From JADLDB01 sp040752975 (GTDB taxonomy: Bacteria; Myxococcota; Myxococcia; Myxococcales; Myxococcaceae): a stretch of 64,000 nt of DNA. Positions 36,028-46,500 of the stretch are shown one piece after another. Position 1 is the stretch's first letter, and every line of letters starts with the position of its first letter. A program made the position numbers and the translations under genes. Below the pieces are notes generated by a model that saw only the letters and a list, made by a program, of their open reading frames with translations, did no database searches and was not told where the DNA came from. The stretch is taken from positions 5,845 to 69,844 of the forward strand of contig JBFMHF010000016.1 in assembly GCA_040752975.1 (NCBI GenBank). Reading direction: 5' to 3'.

Positions 36028-39000
36028 TCAATCGGCGCGCTCGGCGACCTCCACCACCAGCTGCCGGCCGGACTTCGCCACGCCCTTGACGAAGTACCAC
36101 TGGTCGGGTGCGCCGGAGTTGTACAGCTTCGCGTTGCGCAGCACGCGCTCGGTGCCGGTGCCCTTCTTCACGTACACGCGCATCGGCAGTCCGCCGGACT
36201 CCGAGCCCTCGGGCCCGGTGACGCTGTACGCGGCATAGTCCTCTTTCGAGAGATCGGACGCCGACCAGCCGGAGTCCGGGCCGCGCACCACCACCTTGAG
36301 GGACACGCGCTTGCCGTCGAGCGGATCCCACGTGCCGGCGGCCTTCGCCTGGTCCGCCCACGTCACGTCCTGGTAGTCATAGCTGGTGGCCGCGCGGGCC
36401 ACGCCGGTGAAGGACACGGGCAGGTCCTTCGCGCGGGCGCCGGCCGTCACCTTCGGGTTCTTCGGGAAGAGCTGCAGCGCCTTCTCCCACGGGTAGAGGG
36501 GCATGAAGCCCTCGGGGGCCTTGCCTCCCGTCGCCAGCACCGGCTGGCCAATCAGCTCGCGCAGCTGGTTCCAGTCGTCCATCGTCACCTTGCCGGGCAC
36601 GTAGGCGGTGCGGCCGAGGTAGAGGTCGAAGAACTGCTGGTCCACCGGCAGGCCGGCGGAGATGACCTGGTTGCCGGCCAGCTTCTTGAACTTGAAGTCC
36701 TTCAAGCTGTCGAAGGTCTTGTCGTCGACCGTGGTGTTGTCCTGCGGCCGCATCACGTTCGACCACAGGTTGTGGTTGAAGGTGTTGTTGGTCAGCTCCA
36801 CGTCGCCGGGCGCGGCCATCAGGCGGATCGCGTCGTTGTCCGCGAACTCGAAGATGTTGTTGTCGATGATCGCGTTGACGCCGTTCTCGATGGACAAGAG
36901 GTGCCCGTTGCGGCCGTTGCCCTGGCCGAAGCGGATCTCCCACGAGAAGGCGAAGGTGTTGTTCTTCACCACCATGGGGGCGTTGCCGAAGCCGCGCTGC
37001 ACCCGCACCGTGTGCATGTGGTGGTTGATGAAGATGTTGTTGTCCAGGGTGTTGCCGCTGCCGATGCGCACCGCGCCCTCGGCGCCGTTGACGAAGAGGT
37101 TGTTCTTCACCACGCAGCCTGGCCTCGCCAGCCAGAGGTGCTCGATCTTCTCGGAGTTGTTGTAGTCGAGGTCACCGTTGGGCTTGTACTTGTTGTCCGT
37201 CTTGCGATCGAAGACGAAGCCGTCCACCACCGTGCCGGTGTGATCGCCGTCGCCCTGCAGCACGTAGCCGTCGCGGCGGCCCTTGTAGTCGGCGGGCGCG
37301 AAGAGGCGGGTGGGGCGCTTCCAGGGGTTGCGCTCCTTGAAGTCCTTGTCGTACCCGCCGATGAGCGAGATGTAGCTGGTGTCGACCGTCCAGCGGCCCG
37401 TCTTCAGCTTGCCGTAGTACTCGCCCTCCGCGACGTGAATGAAGTCGCCCGCCTCGGCCTTCTCCAGCGCCTGCCAGGGGTCCTTGAAGGGCTTTTCCCT
37501 GCTGCCGTCGCCGCCGCTGGCGCCCGCGCGGACGAACCAGTCGCGGCCCTGGGGCCTGTTGGCGCTGGCCGTGGCGCTCTCCTCGAAGGGCTCGAGGCTG
37601 TCCACCGCGAAGCCCTGCTTCGGGTAGCCCTTCAGCACCACCACGGTGCCCTTCACCAGGTACAGCTTGGGCGGTGTGCCAGAGCCGCTCCAGTAGCCCG
37701 TCGCCCCGTCGGCGACGCGGTTGGCGGTGGTGCCCTTCTTGTAGAAGGCGGTGAAGCGGTCGTAGTTGCCCTTCGGCTCGTGGAGGAAGACGCCGGCCAG
37801 CTCGCTCGCTTTGTACGGGGGCGGCACGCCGCTGACGTTGGCCCCGTTGCTGACCGCCACCACCATCTCCAGCGCCTGGCCCTCGACGGCCTCGGGGTTC
37901 TTGAGCCACGAGCCTGGCTCGACGCGCTTGTAGGTCTTCGCGGGCCCTGCCTCCGCCGAGGCCTGGAAGCTGACGGTGAGCGGAATCACCCGCGCGCCCG
38001 CCTTCCCCGCGGACTTCGGGGCCATCAGCGCGAGCGCGTCGGAGAGGTCCATCGCCGGCGCCACGCCCGACGGAGGCGTCCCGCCCTTGGCGATCATCGG
38101 CAGGCCCAGCAGCTGGCGCGCCTTGTTGAAGTCGTCCATCTCCAGCTTGCCGGGCGTCGCGGACGTGCGCCTGGAGACATGGTCGAGCCACTTCGCGTTG
38201 ACGGGCAGCTGCGGGTTCTTCACCTCGTTGCCTGAGACCTTCTTGAAGCCGATCTCCTCGAGGTCCTCCAGGTTCTTGTCGTCGATGGCGATGTCCTTGC
38301 CGTCGATGAAGTACTTGAGGTTGGAGTACAGGTTCATGAAGAAGACGTTGCCGTCGAGGGTCGTCTTCTCGGCGTTGGCCGTCATGTAGATGCCGTTGGA
38401 GTCCGAGAAGGCGATCAAGTTGCCGGTGACGGTGGCGTGGGCTTTGAGCGCGAGGCCCGAGCCGTTGTAGGCGCCCTTGCCCGGCTCCTTGAAGGCCATG
38501 GTGAAGGCGATGGTGTTGTTCTTCACCGTGGCGACGGCCTGCTTGTCGGTGGTGCTGTTGAGGTTGATGCCCCAGTTGACCGCGTTCACCACCAGGTTGT
38601 TCTCGATGGTGGAGCCGGCCGCCGCGATGATGCCGTCGAAGCCGGGGTTGACGATGACGTTGTTCCTCACCGTCGCCGGCAGCGAGAAGCGCATCGGCCC
38701 GTCACACGACGGGTACTCCTTGCGGCCCAACTGCTCCGGCGTCTCGTAGGTGCATTGATCCCGCTGGTCGATGGTGAAGCCGTCCACCACGGTGCCCTTC
38801 TTGTTGGACAGGAGGCGTTCCTGCTTCGGGCGGTTCTTCGACGCCTTGTCCCAGTGCAGCTGGGTGACGTTCTTCCACGGGTCGCGCGAGGTGAAGTCCG
38901 CTGAGTAGCCGCCGAGCAGCGTCACGTCGTCGACGGGCACCTCCCACATGCCCGAGCCCAGCCGGCCGGTGTACTTCCCGCCCGCGACGTGAATGACGTC

Positions 39001-39159
39001 TCCTGCCTGGCACTGATCGAGCGCCTGCCAGGGATCCGAGAACGGCTTCGCCTGAGAGCCGTCGCCGTCACTGCCCGCGCGCACGAACCAGTCGCGCGCC
39101 TCGGCCTGGAGAGAGAGAAAACAGACTGCGACCCCCGCAACCGCAGCTGAGATTTTCAT
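36028..39159 (-). CDS. Secreted right-handed beta-helix protein with two tandem copies of one architecture
   Basis: 1043 aa with signal peptide (MKISAAVAGVAVCFLSLQAEA). Each half begins with near-identical RDWFVRAG..GDGS..KPF.DPWQAL, AGD.IHVA.G.Y.G.L and LGGY segments (about residues 22-90 and 541-610), passes through parallel beta-helix rungs rich in Asn ladders (VVDGF, NNTIAF, NNIFEF) and ends in a beta domain (KLYLVKGTVVVLKG; DQWYFVKGVAKSGRQ). It matches the pectate-lyase-like superfold, but I see no conserved catalytic set, so it may be a polysaccharide-binding or degrading surface protein. Confidence 0.8.
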   Translation of the reverse strand: MKISAAVAGVAVCFLSLQAEARDWFVRAGSDGDGSQAKPFSDPWQALDQCQAGDVIHVAGGKYTGRLGSGMWEVPVDDVTLLGGYSADFTSRDPWKNVTQLHWDKASKNRPKQERLLSNKKGTVVDGFTIDQRDQCTYETPEQLGRKEYPSCDGPMRFSLPATVRNNVIVNPGFDGIIAAAGSTIENNLVVNAVNWGINLNSTTDKQAVATVKNNTIAFTMAFKEPGKGAYNGSGLALKAHATVTGNLIAFSDSNGIYMTANAEKTTLDGNVFFMNLYSNLKYFIDGKDIAIDDKNLEDLEEIGFKKVSGNEVKNPQLPVNAKWLDHVSRRTSATPGKLEMDDFNKARQLLGLPMIAKGGTPPSGVAPAMDLSDALALMAPKSAGKAGARVIPLTVSFQASAEAGPAKTYKRVEPGSWLKNPEAVEGQALEMVVAVSNGANVSGVPPPYKASELAGVFLHEPKGNYDRFTAFYKKGTTANRVADGATGYWSGSGTPPKLYLVKGTVVVLKGYPKQGFAVDSLEPFEESATASANRPQGRDWFVRAGASGGDGSREKPFKDPWQALEKAEAGDFIHVAEGEYYGKLKTGRWTVDTSYISLIGGYDKDFKERNPWKRPTRLFAPADYKGRRDGYVLQGDGDHTGTVVDGFVFDRKTDNKYKPNGDLDYNNSEKIEHLWLARPGCVVKNNLFVNGAEGAVRIGSGNTLDNNIFINHHMHTVRVQRGFGNAPMVVKNNTFAFSWEIRFGQGNGRNGHLLSIENGVNAIIDNNIFEFADNDAIRLMAAPGDVELTNNTFNHNLWSNVMRPQDNTTVDDKTFDSLKDFKFKKLAGNQVISAGLPVDQQFFDLYLGRTAYVPGKVTMDDWNQLRELIGQPVLATGGKAPEGFMPLYPWEKALQLFPKNPKVTAGARAKDLPVSFTGVARAATSYDYQDVTWADQAKAAGTWDPLDGKRVSLKVVVRGPDSGWSASDLSKEDYAAYSVTGPEGSESGGLPMRVYVKKGTGTERVLRNAKLYNSGAPDQWYFVKGVAKSGRQLVVEVAERAD

Positions 39160-39529
39160 GGGGGCGGGTTGTAGCGCGCCGCGGGCGGCTGATCCCGATC
39201 AATCGGGCGCTGGTATTCTCGGCGCCCCATGGCGGCTCCCGTCTTCCGGTGTGCGGATCTCGACGTGTCGCCGACGGACCAGACGTGGGGCGTTCGCGAG
39301 CGGTGCACGGGTGGGCGTGGTGGGCGGCGGCTCGAGGAGGGTGACGCACGCCCACCTCGAGCGCTGGGTCGGGCCTGGGCGGCTGAGGTGAACATCCGCC
39401 ACGGGACGGTGACGCTGAAGACCGGCTTCCCGGCGCTACGAGCCACGACGCCGCGCGCTGCCGCACCTCACGCCGGTGCCGCTGTGGCCCGCCGACGCCT
39501 GGGGGTGAGCGCCGCTTCCCCGTGGGATG
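39160..39529. other. Intergenic, possible decayed coding material
   Basis: 370 bp upstream of the beta-helix gene and downstream of kdsC. An open frame on the plus strand (from 39229) begins with ATG and reads MAAPVFRCADLDVSPTDQ, but it soon becomes Arg/Ala/Pro noise and runs antisense into kdsC. No ribosome-binding site is present. It probably holds the beta-helix promoter. Confidence 0.4.
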
Positions 39530-40060
39530 TCAGGGTGCGGGGTGGCGCATCAGGTGGAGCGCCTTGTCCCAGCGGCCGGTGGCCTTCAGCACCACCTCGA
39601 GCAGCTCGCGCGCGCAGCCGTGGCCGCCGGGGCGTTGCGCGACGTAGTGGACGTGCGCCTTCACCTCGGGCGCGGCGTCCTGCGGGCAGGCGGACAGCAC
39701 GGCCTGGTCCATCGCCGGCAGGTCATTCACGTCGTCGCCCATGTACGCCGCCTCGTCGGGCTTCACGTGCAGCTCTGCGCACAGCTCCGCGAAGGCCGGC
39801 CCCTTCTCCCGTCGGCCCTGGAACACCTTCGCCAGCTTGAGCTCGGCCCCGCGCGCCTCCACGATGCGGGACGAGCGGGCGGTGAGCAGCGCCACGGGGA
39901 GTCCGGTGAGGCGCGCCAGCACCATCGCGTGGCCGTCCTTCACGTCGAAGCGCTTCATCACCTCGCCGTCGGGGCCGTACCAGAGGCCGCCGTCCGTCAG
40001 CACGCCGTCGACGTCGAAGACGACCAGCTTCACCTTCGCGGCGCGCTCGTCCGCCGTCAC
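39530..40060 (-). CDS. kdsC: KdsC, Kdo-8-phosphate phosphatase (HAD family)
   Basis: 176 aa. HAD motifs: VVFDVDGVLTDGGLWYG (nucleophile Asp16), LLTARSS, and AYMGDDVNDLPAM. The protein is short with no cap domain, as in tetrameric KdsC. It removes phosphate from 3-deoxy-D-manno-octulosonate 8-phosphate, giving Kdo for LPS core. The GTG start overlaps the kdsA stop (GTGA), so it is the last gene of a pyrG-kdsA-kdsC operon. Confidence 0.92.
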   Translation of the reverse strand: MTADERAAKVKLVVFDVDGVLTDGGLWYGPDGEVMKRFDVKDGHAMVLARLTGLPVALLTARSSRIVEARGAELKLAKVFQGRREKGPAFAELCAELHVKPDEAAYMGDDVNDLPAMDQAVLSACPQDAAPEVKAHVHYVAQRPGGHGCARELLEVVLKATGRWDKALHLMRHPAP

Positions 40061-40887
40061 GGCTGATGCCCCAGCGCGCGGCGAATCGCCAGCACCTGCT
40101 TCAGCGTCTCCTCGAAGAGCTCGAAGGTGAGGCTGCACGGCCCGTCGCACAGCGCCTTGTCCGGGTCCTCGTGCACCTCGGTGAAGAGCGCGTCGATGCC
40201 TGCCGCCGCCGCCGCGCGCGCCAGCACTGAGACGAACTTCCGCTCGCCCGCCGTCTCGCCCTCGCCCGCGCTGGGCAGTTGCACCGAGTGCGTGGCGTCG
40301 AAGCAGGTGACGAGCCCCGCTTCCCGCATCTGCGCGAAGCCGCGCATGTCGACGACGAGGTTGTTGTAGCCGAAGGACGAGCCGCGCTCCGTCACCAGCA
40401 CGTTCGGGTTGCCCGACTCGAAGGCCTTCCGCGCGGAGTGGATGATGTCCTTCGGCGCGACGAACTGGCCCTTCTTCAGGTTGACGCCTCGCCCCGACTT
40501 CGCCACCGCCACCACCAGATCCGTCTGCCGGCAGAGGAACGCCGGCACCTGGAGAATGTCTGCCACCTCCGCCGCGGGCCCCACGTGCGACGTCTCGTGC
40601 ACGTCGGTGAGGATGGCGACGCCCACCGTCTCCTTCACCCTGCGCAGCACGCGCAGGCCCTCGGTCAGCCCCGGCCCGCGGTACGACTTGATGGAGGTCC
40701 GGTTCGCCTTGTCGTAGCTGCACTTGAAGGCGAAGGGCACACCCAGCTTTGCGCAGACGTCCTTCAGGCGCGCGGCGTGGCGCAGCACCAGCTCTTCCGA
40801 CTCGATGACGTCGGGGCCGGCGATGACGAAGAGCGGGCGGCCCGCCCCCACCCGGTGCCCCGCGAGGGAAATCTCCGGCGTGCCCAT
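40057..40887 (-). CDS. kdsA: KdsA, Kdo-8-phosphate synthase
   Basis: 276 aa, TIM-barrel aldolase that condenses phosphoenolpyruvate with arabinose 5-phosphate. Signatures include FKCSYDKANRTSIKSYRGPG, GVAILTDVHE, DILQVPAFLCRQTDL, VNLKKGQFVAPKD, CFDATHSVQLP and LFTEVHEDPDKALCDGP. In the N-terminal segment IAGPDVIES the position that is Cys in metal-dependent and Asn in metal-free enzymes appears to be Asp; the metal class is therefore unclear. It starts 4 bp after the pyrG stop and overlaps kdsC by 4 bp. Confidence 0.95.
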   Translation of the reverse strand: MGTPEISLAGHRVGAGRPLFVIAGPDVIESEELVLRHAARLKDVCAKLGVPFAFKCSYDKANRTSIKSYRGPGLTEGLRVLRRVKETVGVAILTDVHETSHVGPAAEVADILQVPAFLCRQTDLVVAVAKSGRGVNLKKGQFVAPKDIIHSARKAFESGNPNVLVTERGSSFGYNNLVVDMRGFAQMREAGLVTCFDATHSVQLPSAGEGETAGERKFVSVLARAAAAAGIDALFTEVHEDPDKALCDGPCSLTFELFEETLKQVLAIRRALGHQP

Positions 40888-40891
40888 GGCG

Positions 40892-42517
40892 TTACGGCGC
40901 GCCCTTCGCGTCCCGCAGCTCCACCGCCGCGCGGATGAAGCCCGAGAAGAGCGGGTGCGGGGCGAAGGGCTTCGACTGGAACTCCGGGTGCGCCTGGCAG
41001 CCGATGAAGTGCGGGTGGTCCTTCAGCTCGATCATCTCGACCAGGTCGAGCTCGGTGTTGAGGCCCGAGAAGACGAGCCCCGCCTCGGCCAGCCGCGCGC
41101 GGTACGCGTTGTTCACCTCGAAGCGGTGGCGGTGGCGTTCCTGCACCACGTCCTTCCCGTACAGCTTGTGCGCCAGGCTGCCCGGCTTCATCGCGCACGC
41201 GTAGCTGCCCAGGCGCATGGTGCCGCCCTTGTCCTGTACGCCCTTCTGCGACTCCATCAGCGACACCACCGGGTGCGGCGTCTTCTCGTCGAACTCGAGC
41301 GAGTTGGCGCCGGCCAGCCCCACCACGTGCCGCGCGTACTCGATGACGGCCATCTGCAGCCCGAGGCAGATGCCGAAGAAGGGCACCTTCTTCTCGCGCG
41401 CGTACTTCACCGCCTGGATCTTCCCTTCCGTCCCGCGCACGCCGAAGCCGCCGGGCACCAGCACCGCGTGGCAGTCGGCCAGCAGCGCCTCGGCGCCCTT
41501 CGTCTCCACTTCCTGCGAGTCGACGAACTTGAGCGTCACCTTGCAGTCGTTGGCGATGCCGCCGTGCAGCAGCGCCTCGTTGAGCGACTTGTACGACTCC
41601 TTCAAGTCGACGTACTTCCCGACGATGCCCACCCGCACCTCGCCCTTGCCGGGGTGCTTGATGGTCTCGACGATGCGCTCCCATTGGTCGAGCCGCGCCC
41701 CGCGCGTCCAGATGTTGAGGATTTCGGCCACCCGCTCGTCGAGCCCCTGGTCGTGCAGCACCAGCGGCAGCTCGTAGATGCTGGCCACGTCGGGGCTGGT
41801 GAACACGTTGCCCGTGTCCACGTTGCAGAACATGGCGATCTTGTCCTTGAGCTCCTTGGCGATCTCCCTGTCCGTCCGGCAGATGAGCACGTCGGGCTGG
41901 ATGCCGATCTCCCGCAGCTTCATCACCGAGTGCTGGGTGGGCTTGGTCTTCACCTCGCCGGCCGCCGCGATGTACGGCAGCAGCGTGAGGTGCACGTAGC
42001 AGGTGTTGTCGCTGCCCACGTCGTAGCGCAGCTGGCGAATGGCCTCGAGGAAGGGCAACGACTCGATGTCGCCCACCGTGCCGCCCACCTCGACCAGCAC
42101 CAGCTCGTGGCCCTCGGCGGCGGCGTGGATCATCGACTTGATCTCATCGGTGATGTGCGGAATCACCTGCACCGTCTTCCCCAGGTACTCGCCGCGGCGC
42201 TCCTTGGAGATGACCGAGTGGTACACCCGCCCGGTGGTGAAGTTGTTCAGCTTCGTCATCCGCGCGGTGGTGAAGCGCTCGTAGTGGCCGAGGTCGAGGT
42301 CCGTCTCCGCGCCGTCCTCGGTGACGAAGACCTCGCCGTGCTGGAAGGGGCTCATCGTGCCCGGGTCGACGTTGATGTACGGGTCCAGCTTGACCAGCGT
42401 GATGTCGAGGCCCCGGTTCTCGAGCAACGCGCCCATCGACGCGCTGGCCAGGCCCTTGCCCAGAGAGGAGACGACGCCGCCCGTGGTGAAGATGAACTTG
42501 GTCTTCCGTTGGCGCAT
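40892..42517 (-). CDS. pyrG: CTP synthase
   Basis: 541 aa, the usual length. The N-terminal synthetase domain has FIFTTGGVVSSLGKGLASAS, KLDPYINVDPGTMSPFQHGE and the HERFTT-type DLGHYERFTT. The C-terminal glutamine amidotransferase domain has the nucleophile Cys in FFGICLGLQMAVIE and the late HPEFQSKP His-Glu pair. It converts UTP to CTP with glutamine and ATP. CTP is needed to activate Kdo (CMP-Kdo), which explains the pyrG-kdsA-kdsC grouping. Confidence 0.97.
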   Translation of the reverse strand: MRQRKTKFIFTTGGVVSSLGKGLASASMGALLENRGLDITLVKLDPYINVDPGTMSPFQHGEVFVTEDGAETDLDLGHYERFTTARMTKLNNFTTGRVYHSVISKERRGEYLGKTVQVIPHITDEIKSMIHAAAEGHELVLVEVGGTVGDIESLPFLEAIRQLRYDVGSDNTCYVHLTLLPYIAAAGEVKTKPTQHSVMKLREIGIQPDVLICRTDREIAKELKDKIAMFCNVDTGNVFTSPDVASIYELPLVLHDQGLDERVAEILNIWTRGARLDQWERIVETIKHPGKGEVRVGIVGKYVDLKESYKSLNEALLHGGIANDCKVTLKFVDSQEVETKGAEALLADCHAVLVPGGFGVRGTEGKIQAVKYAREKKVPFFGICLGLQMAVIEYARHVVGLAGANSLEFDEKTPHPVVSLMESQKGVQDKGGTMRLGSYACAMKPGSLAHKLYGKDVVQERHRHRFEVNNAYRARLAEAGLVFSGLNTELDLVEMIELKDHPHFIGCQAHPEFQSKPFAPHPLFSGFIRAAVELRDAKGAP

Positions 42518-42643
42518 AGGCCGGTATTTCCCAACCGGCCCCATGCCGTCAACGGCGAAGCGGCGTACGATGAGGCCGTCCGCGCAACCTCCGGCGTCCA
42601 CCCGGGTTGACGGTTGTGCCCACGCCGTCGGGAGGTTTGCCCC

Positions 42644-43423
42644 ATGCTCAAACACCTGCGCTTCCTTCCTCTCGCTGCGCTCGTCTTCACTGCCTGTGGC
42701 CGGGGCCAGGAAGCCGACGGCGCGGAGGACGGCGATGAGTCCGCCACCGTCACGTCCGCGGAGTCCGCCCTGACGGCCGAGCTGTCGGATGAAGTCGCCC
42801 AGCCGGTGAGCGCCACCGGGGAAGCGCTGGCCCAGGCTGCGGCTGCGCGGGTGCCCACCCGGATGACGCCGTCGGGGTGCGTGGTGGCCACGCAGATGGG
42901 CGCCACCGTCACCTACGTCCTCACCAACTGCACCGGGCCGTGGGGGTTGGTGAAGGTGTCGGGCACGCTGACGGTCGTGTACTCGCGCGGCATGGGCGGC
43001 GCGGTGCAGGCCGTCGTCACCGGCAACGGCATCAAGGCCAACAACGCCACCTTCGACGTCAACGCCACCGTCAACGCGACGCAGGCCGCCGGGGTGAAGC
43101 GCGCTCAGGTGACGAGCCAGTCCACCGGCACCGGGCCCCGCGGCGCCAGCCTCGAGCGCCAGGGCAGCTACACCGTCACCTGGGACGAGGCCAGCGGCTG
43201 CCTCACCCTCGACGGCGTCTGGGAGACGAAGGTGGCCCTGCGCTCGTGGACCACCACCGTCACTGCCTTCAAGAAGTGCGCGGGCGCGTGCCCGGCAGCG
43301 GGTGGCTCCATCGTCGTCGAGGCTGCGCGTCTCACCGTCACCCTGACGTACGACGGCTCGTCCACCGCCGCGTGGACCGCCAACAACCGCTCGGGCACCG
43401 TGAAGCTGCTCTGCGGGGGCTGA
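42644..43423 (+). CDS. Lipoprotein of unknown function, 259 aa
   Basis: The ATG has GGAGG upstream and gives the lipoprotein signal MLKHLRFLPLAALVFTAC (lipobox FTAC, slightly atypical). A helical, acidic stretch (about 22-65) leads into a beta-rich domain with two conserved-looking Cys pairs (SGCVVATQMGA...NCTG and KKCAGACPAAGG) and strands such as VKVSGTLTVVYSRG, ASLERQGSYTVTWDEASGCL. It is probably a surface or periplasmic beta-sandwich. I do not recognise the family. It reads away from pyrG. Confidence 0.75.
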   Translation: MLKHLRFLPLAALVFTACGRGQEADGAEDGDESATVTSAESALTAELSDEVAQPVSATGEALAQAAAARVPTRMTPSGCVVATQMGATVTYVLTNCTGPWGLVKVSGTLTVVYSRGMGGAVQAVVTGNGIKANNATFDVNATVNATQAAGVKRAQVTSQSTGTGPRGASLERQGSYTVTWDEASGCLTLDGVWETKVALRSWTTTVTAFKKCAGACPAAGGSIVVEAARLTVTLTYDGSSTAAWTANNRSGTVKLLCGG

Positions 43424-43524
43424 CACCCGCGTGTGACAGGGTGTGGGTCCATCTCACCCGCTACGGAAAATCCGGGCGGGCGGGGCTTTGCGGGAACCCG
43501 CTGAGGGGGTAGGGAGGCGGAGCA

Positions 43525-46500
43525 ATGATCTCCTCCCGCCGCCTGTCGCTGGTGTTGTGCGCTGTGACTGCCCTGACCGCCGTGCCTGCCGTGGCGCAGG
43601 TGCCCGTCTTCACCACCAGCAGCCAGCCGTACGTCTCGCTCACGGGGGGCACCACGTTGAGCTTCTCCAGCACCGATGACGGCAGCACCGTCGTCGCGCT
43701 GCCCTTCGCCTTCCCGTGGTTCGGCACCAACTACACCCAGCTGATGGTGCAGACCAACGGCTTCGTCAGCTTCGACACCTCGGTGTGCACCGCAGGCTGC
43801 TATTCCAACGTCGCGTTGCCCGCGACCGGAACGCCCAACAACGCCATCTTCGGTTGGTGGGACGATCTCACCGTCTCGTCGGGCGTCGTCAGCACCCACA
43901 ACGTCGGCGGAGAGTTCGTCATCCAGTACGCGAACGTGCCCAACCTGGGAGGCACGTACACCACCAACTTCCAGATTCGACTCTCGCCCGCCGGCACCGT
44001 CGTCCTGCACTACGGCGCCTTCACCGGCAGCGCCACCACCGGAAATGCTTCGGTGGGCTTCGAGAACCAGACTGGCTCGCTCGGCCTGCGGACCCTGGCC
44101 ACGCTGGGCCAGATGTGCACGCCGACCAACCAGGCCGGGTGCTGCTCCGGTTCGTCGACGACGACCGCGCCATTTGCCTGCACCGTGGGCGACGTGGTGG
44201 CGGGCACGCGCGTCCTCATCGGTGAGCCGGTAGAAGCGGACCTGGGCGTGCCCAGCGTCACCATCTCCAACCTCACCGTGCTGGGGAACAACAACCTCAC
44301 CTTCGACGTGCAGGCGCAGGTGCGGAACTACGGCCAGACGGCAGCCAACAATTTCCTGTGGCGCGCCTACCTCTCGGCGGACGCGGTGAAGGACACGGGC
44401 GATCAGCTGGTCGCCTCGGGCGGCCCCATCAGCGTCGGGCCCACGACCTTCACCACCGTCAACACCCCGGCGGCCACCACCTCTGCGCCGCCCATGGGCG
44501 CCTACTACGTGCTCGTCGAGGTCGACCCGACCAACGTGGTGATGGAGGCCAGCGAGCTCAACAACGTCGGCTCGACCATCGACACCTTCGTCTACGGGCT
44601 CGACCTGGCGACGACCAGCATCTCTGGCGTGGCGGCGTCGGGCGGGGGCAACGTCGATCCAATCCAGGTGAACTGGCGCAACCGCGGCACCTCCTCGCCG
44701 GGGCCGGTGCCCTTCCGCATCCTCCTCTCGACGGACACCATGGTGGACGTCAACGACTTCGTCATTCACACCGGGACGCGCAACGTCACCGGCGGCGAGA
44801 CGGTCAACGAGGTGGTGCAGGTGACGATGCCGGCGGCTTCGCCCAACGGCGACTTCTACTACGTGCTGCAGCTCGACCCGGCCAACACGCTCCCCGAGAG
44901 CAACGAGGCCAACAACACCGTCTTCTCAGCCACGCGCGTGTCGGTGCGGAGGGCGGATCTCGTCGCCGAGTTCGCGGACATCCTCGATCCGCTGACGAAC
45001 CTGCCCACCCGCACCGCGCGCTTCAACGAGCCCATCCGCGCCACGCTGCGCGTGTCCAACCAGGGCGGCGCGAACGCCAACAACTTCTACGCGGCGCTGG
45101 TGCTGTCCAACGACAACAGCCTGTCGCTCCTCTCGGACACGGTGGTGTGCGAGCAGGTGGTGACGCAGGTGCCCGCCGCGCAGCCGCCGGTGACGTTGAC
45201 GCTGGACTGCACGCTGCCCCTCAACAACGCCAACAACCAGCCGCTGGGCACCGGGCCGTACTACCTCTTCCTCGTCACCGACTCGACGGGCGCCATCTAC
45301 GAGTCGAACAAGGCCAACAACAACCTGTCGGTGGGGCCGGTGCGCATCACCGCGCCGGGCGCGGACTTGATGGTGGCCAGCGTCGTCGCGCCGGCGGCTG
45401 GCGGCGTGGGGGAGACGATCCCCGTCATCCGCACCCTGCGCAACGTCGGCAACGTCGCCTCGCCGGAAGTGGCCTACCGCTACGTGGCGTCGGTGAACGA
45501 CATCATCACCGCGGACGACATCGCGCTCAGCATCATCGACGCCACCACCGGCATGGCCAGCGGCGAGGGGGCGGTGACGCTCGACCGTGATGAGGCCGAC
45601 TCCAGGACGGAGTTGGTGCGCTTGCCGCCCACCCTGCCGGCCGGGACCTACTACATCGGCTGCATCGTGGACCCGCAGGCCACCGTGGCTGACCTGGACC
45701 GGACCAACAACGCGAAGGCGTCGCTGCCCATGCCGGTGGCGCCGTCGTCGCTGAGAATCTCCACCTCAGCCCTGCCGGACGCCACCGTGGGGGGTGCCCT
45801 TCAGCTTCCGACTGGCCGCGGCGGGAGAGCAGGGCGCTTCGACCTGGGCCTTCGAGGCCAGCCAGGGGGCGCCGCCCGCGTGGCTGACGTTGAACGCCGC
45901 CGACGGGACCCTCGCCGGTACCGCCACCACCGCCGAGGTGACGTCCTTCACCGTGACGGTGGAGAACTCGGGCCGGAAGGCGGCGCGGCGGCTGGCGCTG
46001 CGGGTGCTGCCGCCCACCACGCAGGTCACCATCACCACGAAGAGCCTGCCCGCGGTGGTCAACTCCTCGGGGGTGACCTTCTCGTATTCCCTCGGGGCGG
46101 CGGGCGGGGCGCGGCCCTACAGCTGGCGCGTCTCCCAGGGCACGCTGCCCAGCGGCCTGGCGCTCACCGCCGATGGGGTGCTGTTGGGCTCGCCGCGCGG
46201 CACGCCCAACGGGAACACCAACATCACCGTCGAGGTGCGGGACAGCACCGGCGGAGTGGCCACTCAACCGCTGGTGGTGCGCCTGGTGCCGCCGGGCTCC
46301 ATCATCTTCCGGACGCTGTCGCTCCAGGACGGCCTCACCGGCCAGGACTACCTGCAGGACATCGCGGTGGAGAACGCCGACGGCTCGCCGCTGGCCAAGC
46401 CACTGAAGTGGACGCTCCTCGGCTCGCTGCCGGACGGCCTGTCGTTGACCGAGCAGACGGAGTTGGTGACGGTGTCGGGCAAGCCCTCTGCCGCCGGCTT

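Noticed and set aside
34285..38235. Plus-strand open frame of 1316 codons
   Set aside because: It runs in the wrong frame of the MMPL gene and then antisense to the beta-helix gene; no recognisable protein features.
39229..39840. Plus-strand frame starting MAAPVFRCADLDV
   Set aside because: No ribosome-binding site. After about 20 residues it turns into Arg/Ala/Pro noise and overlaps kdsC antisense.
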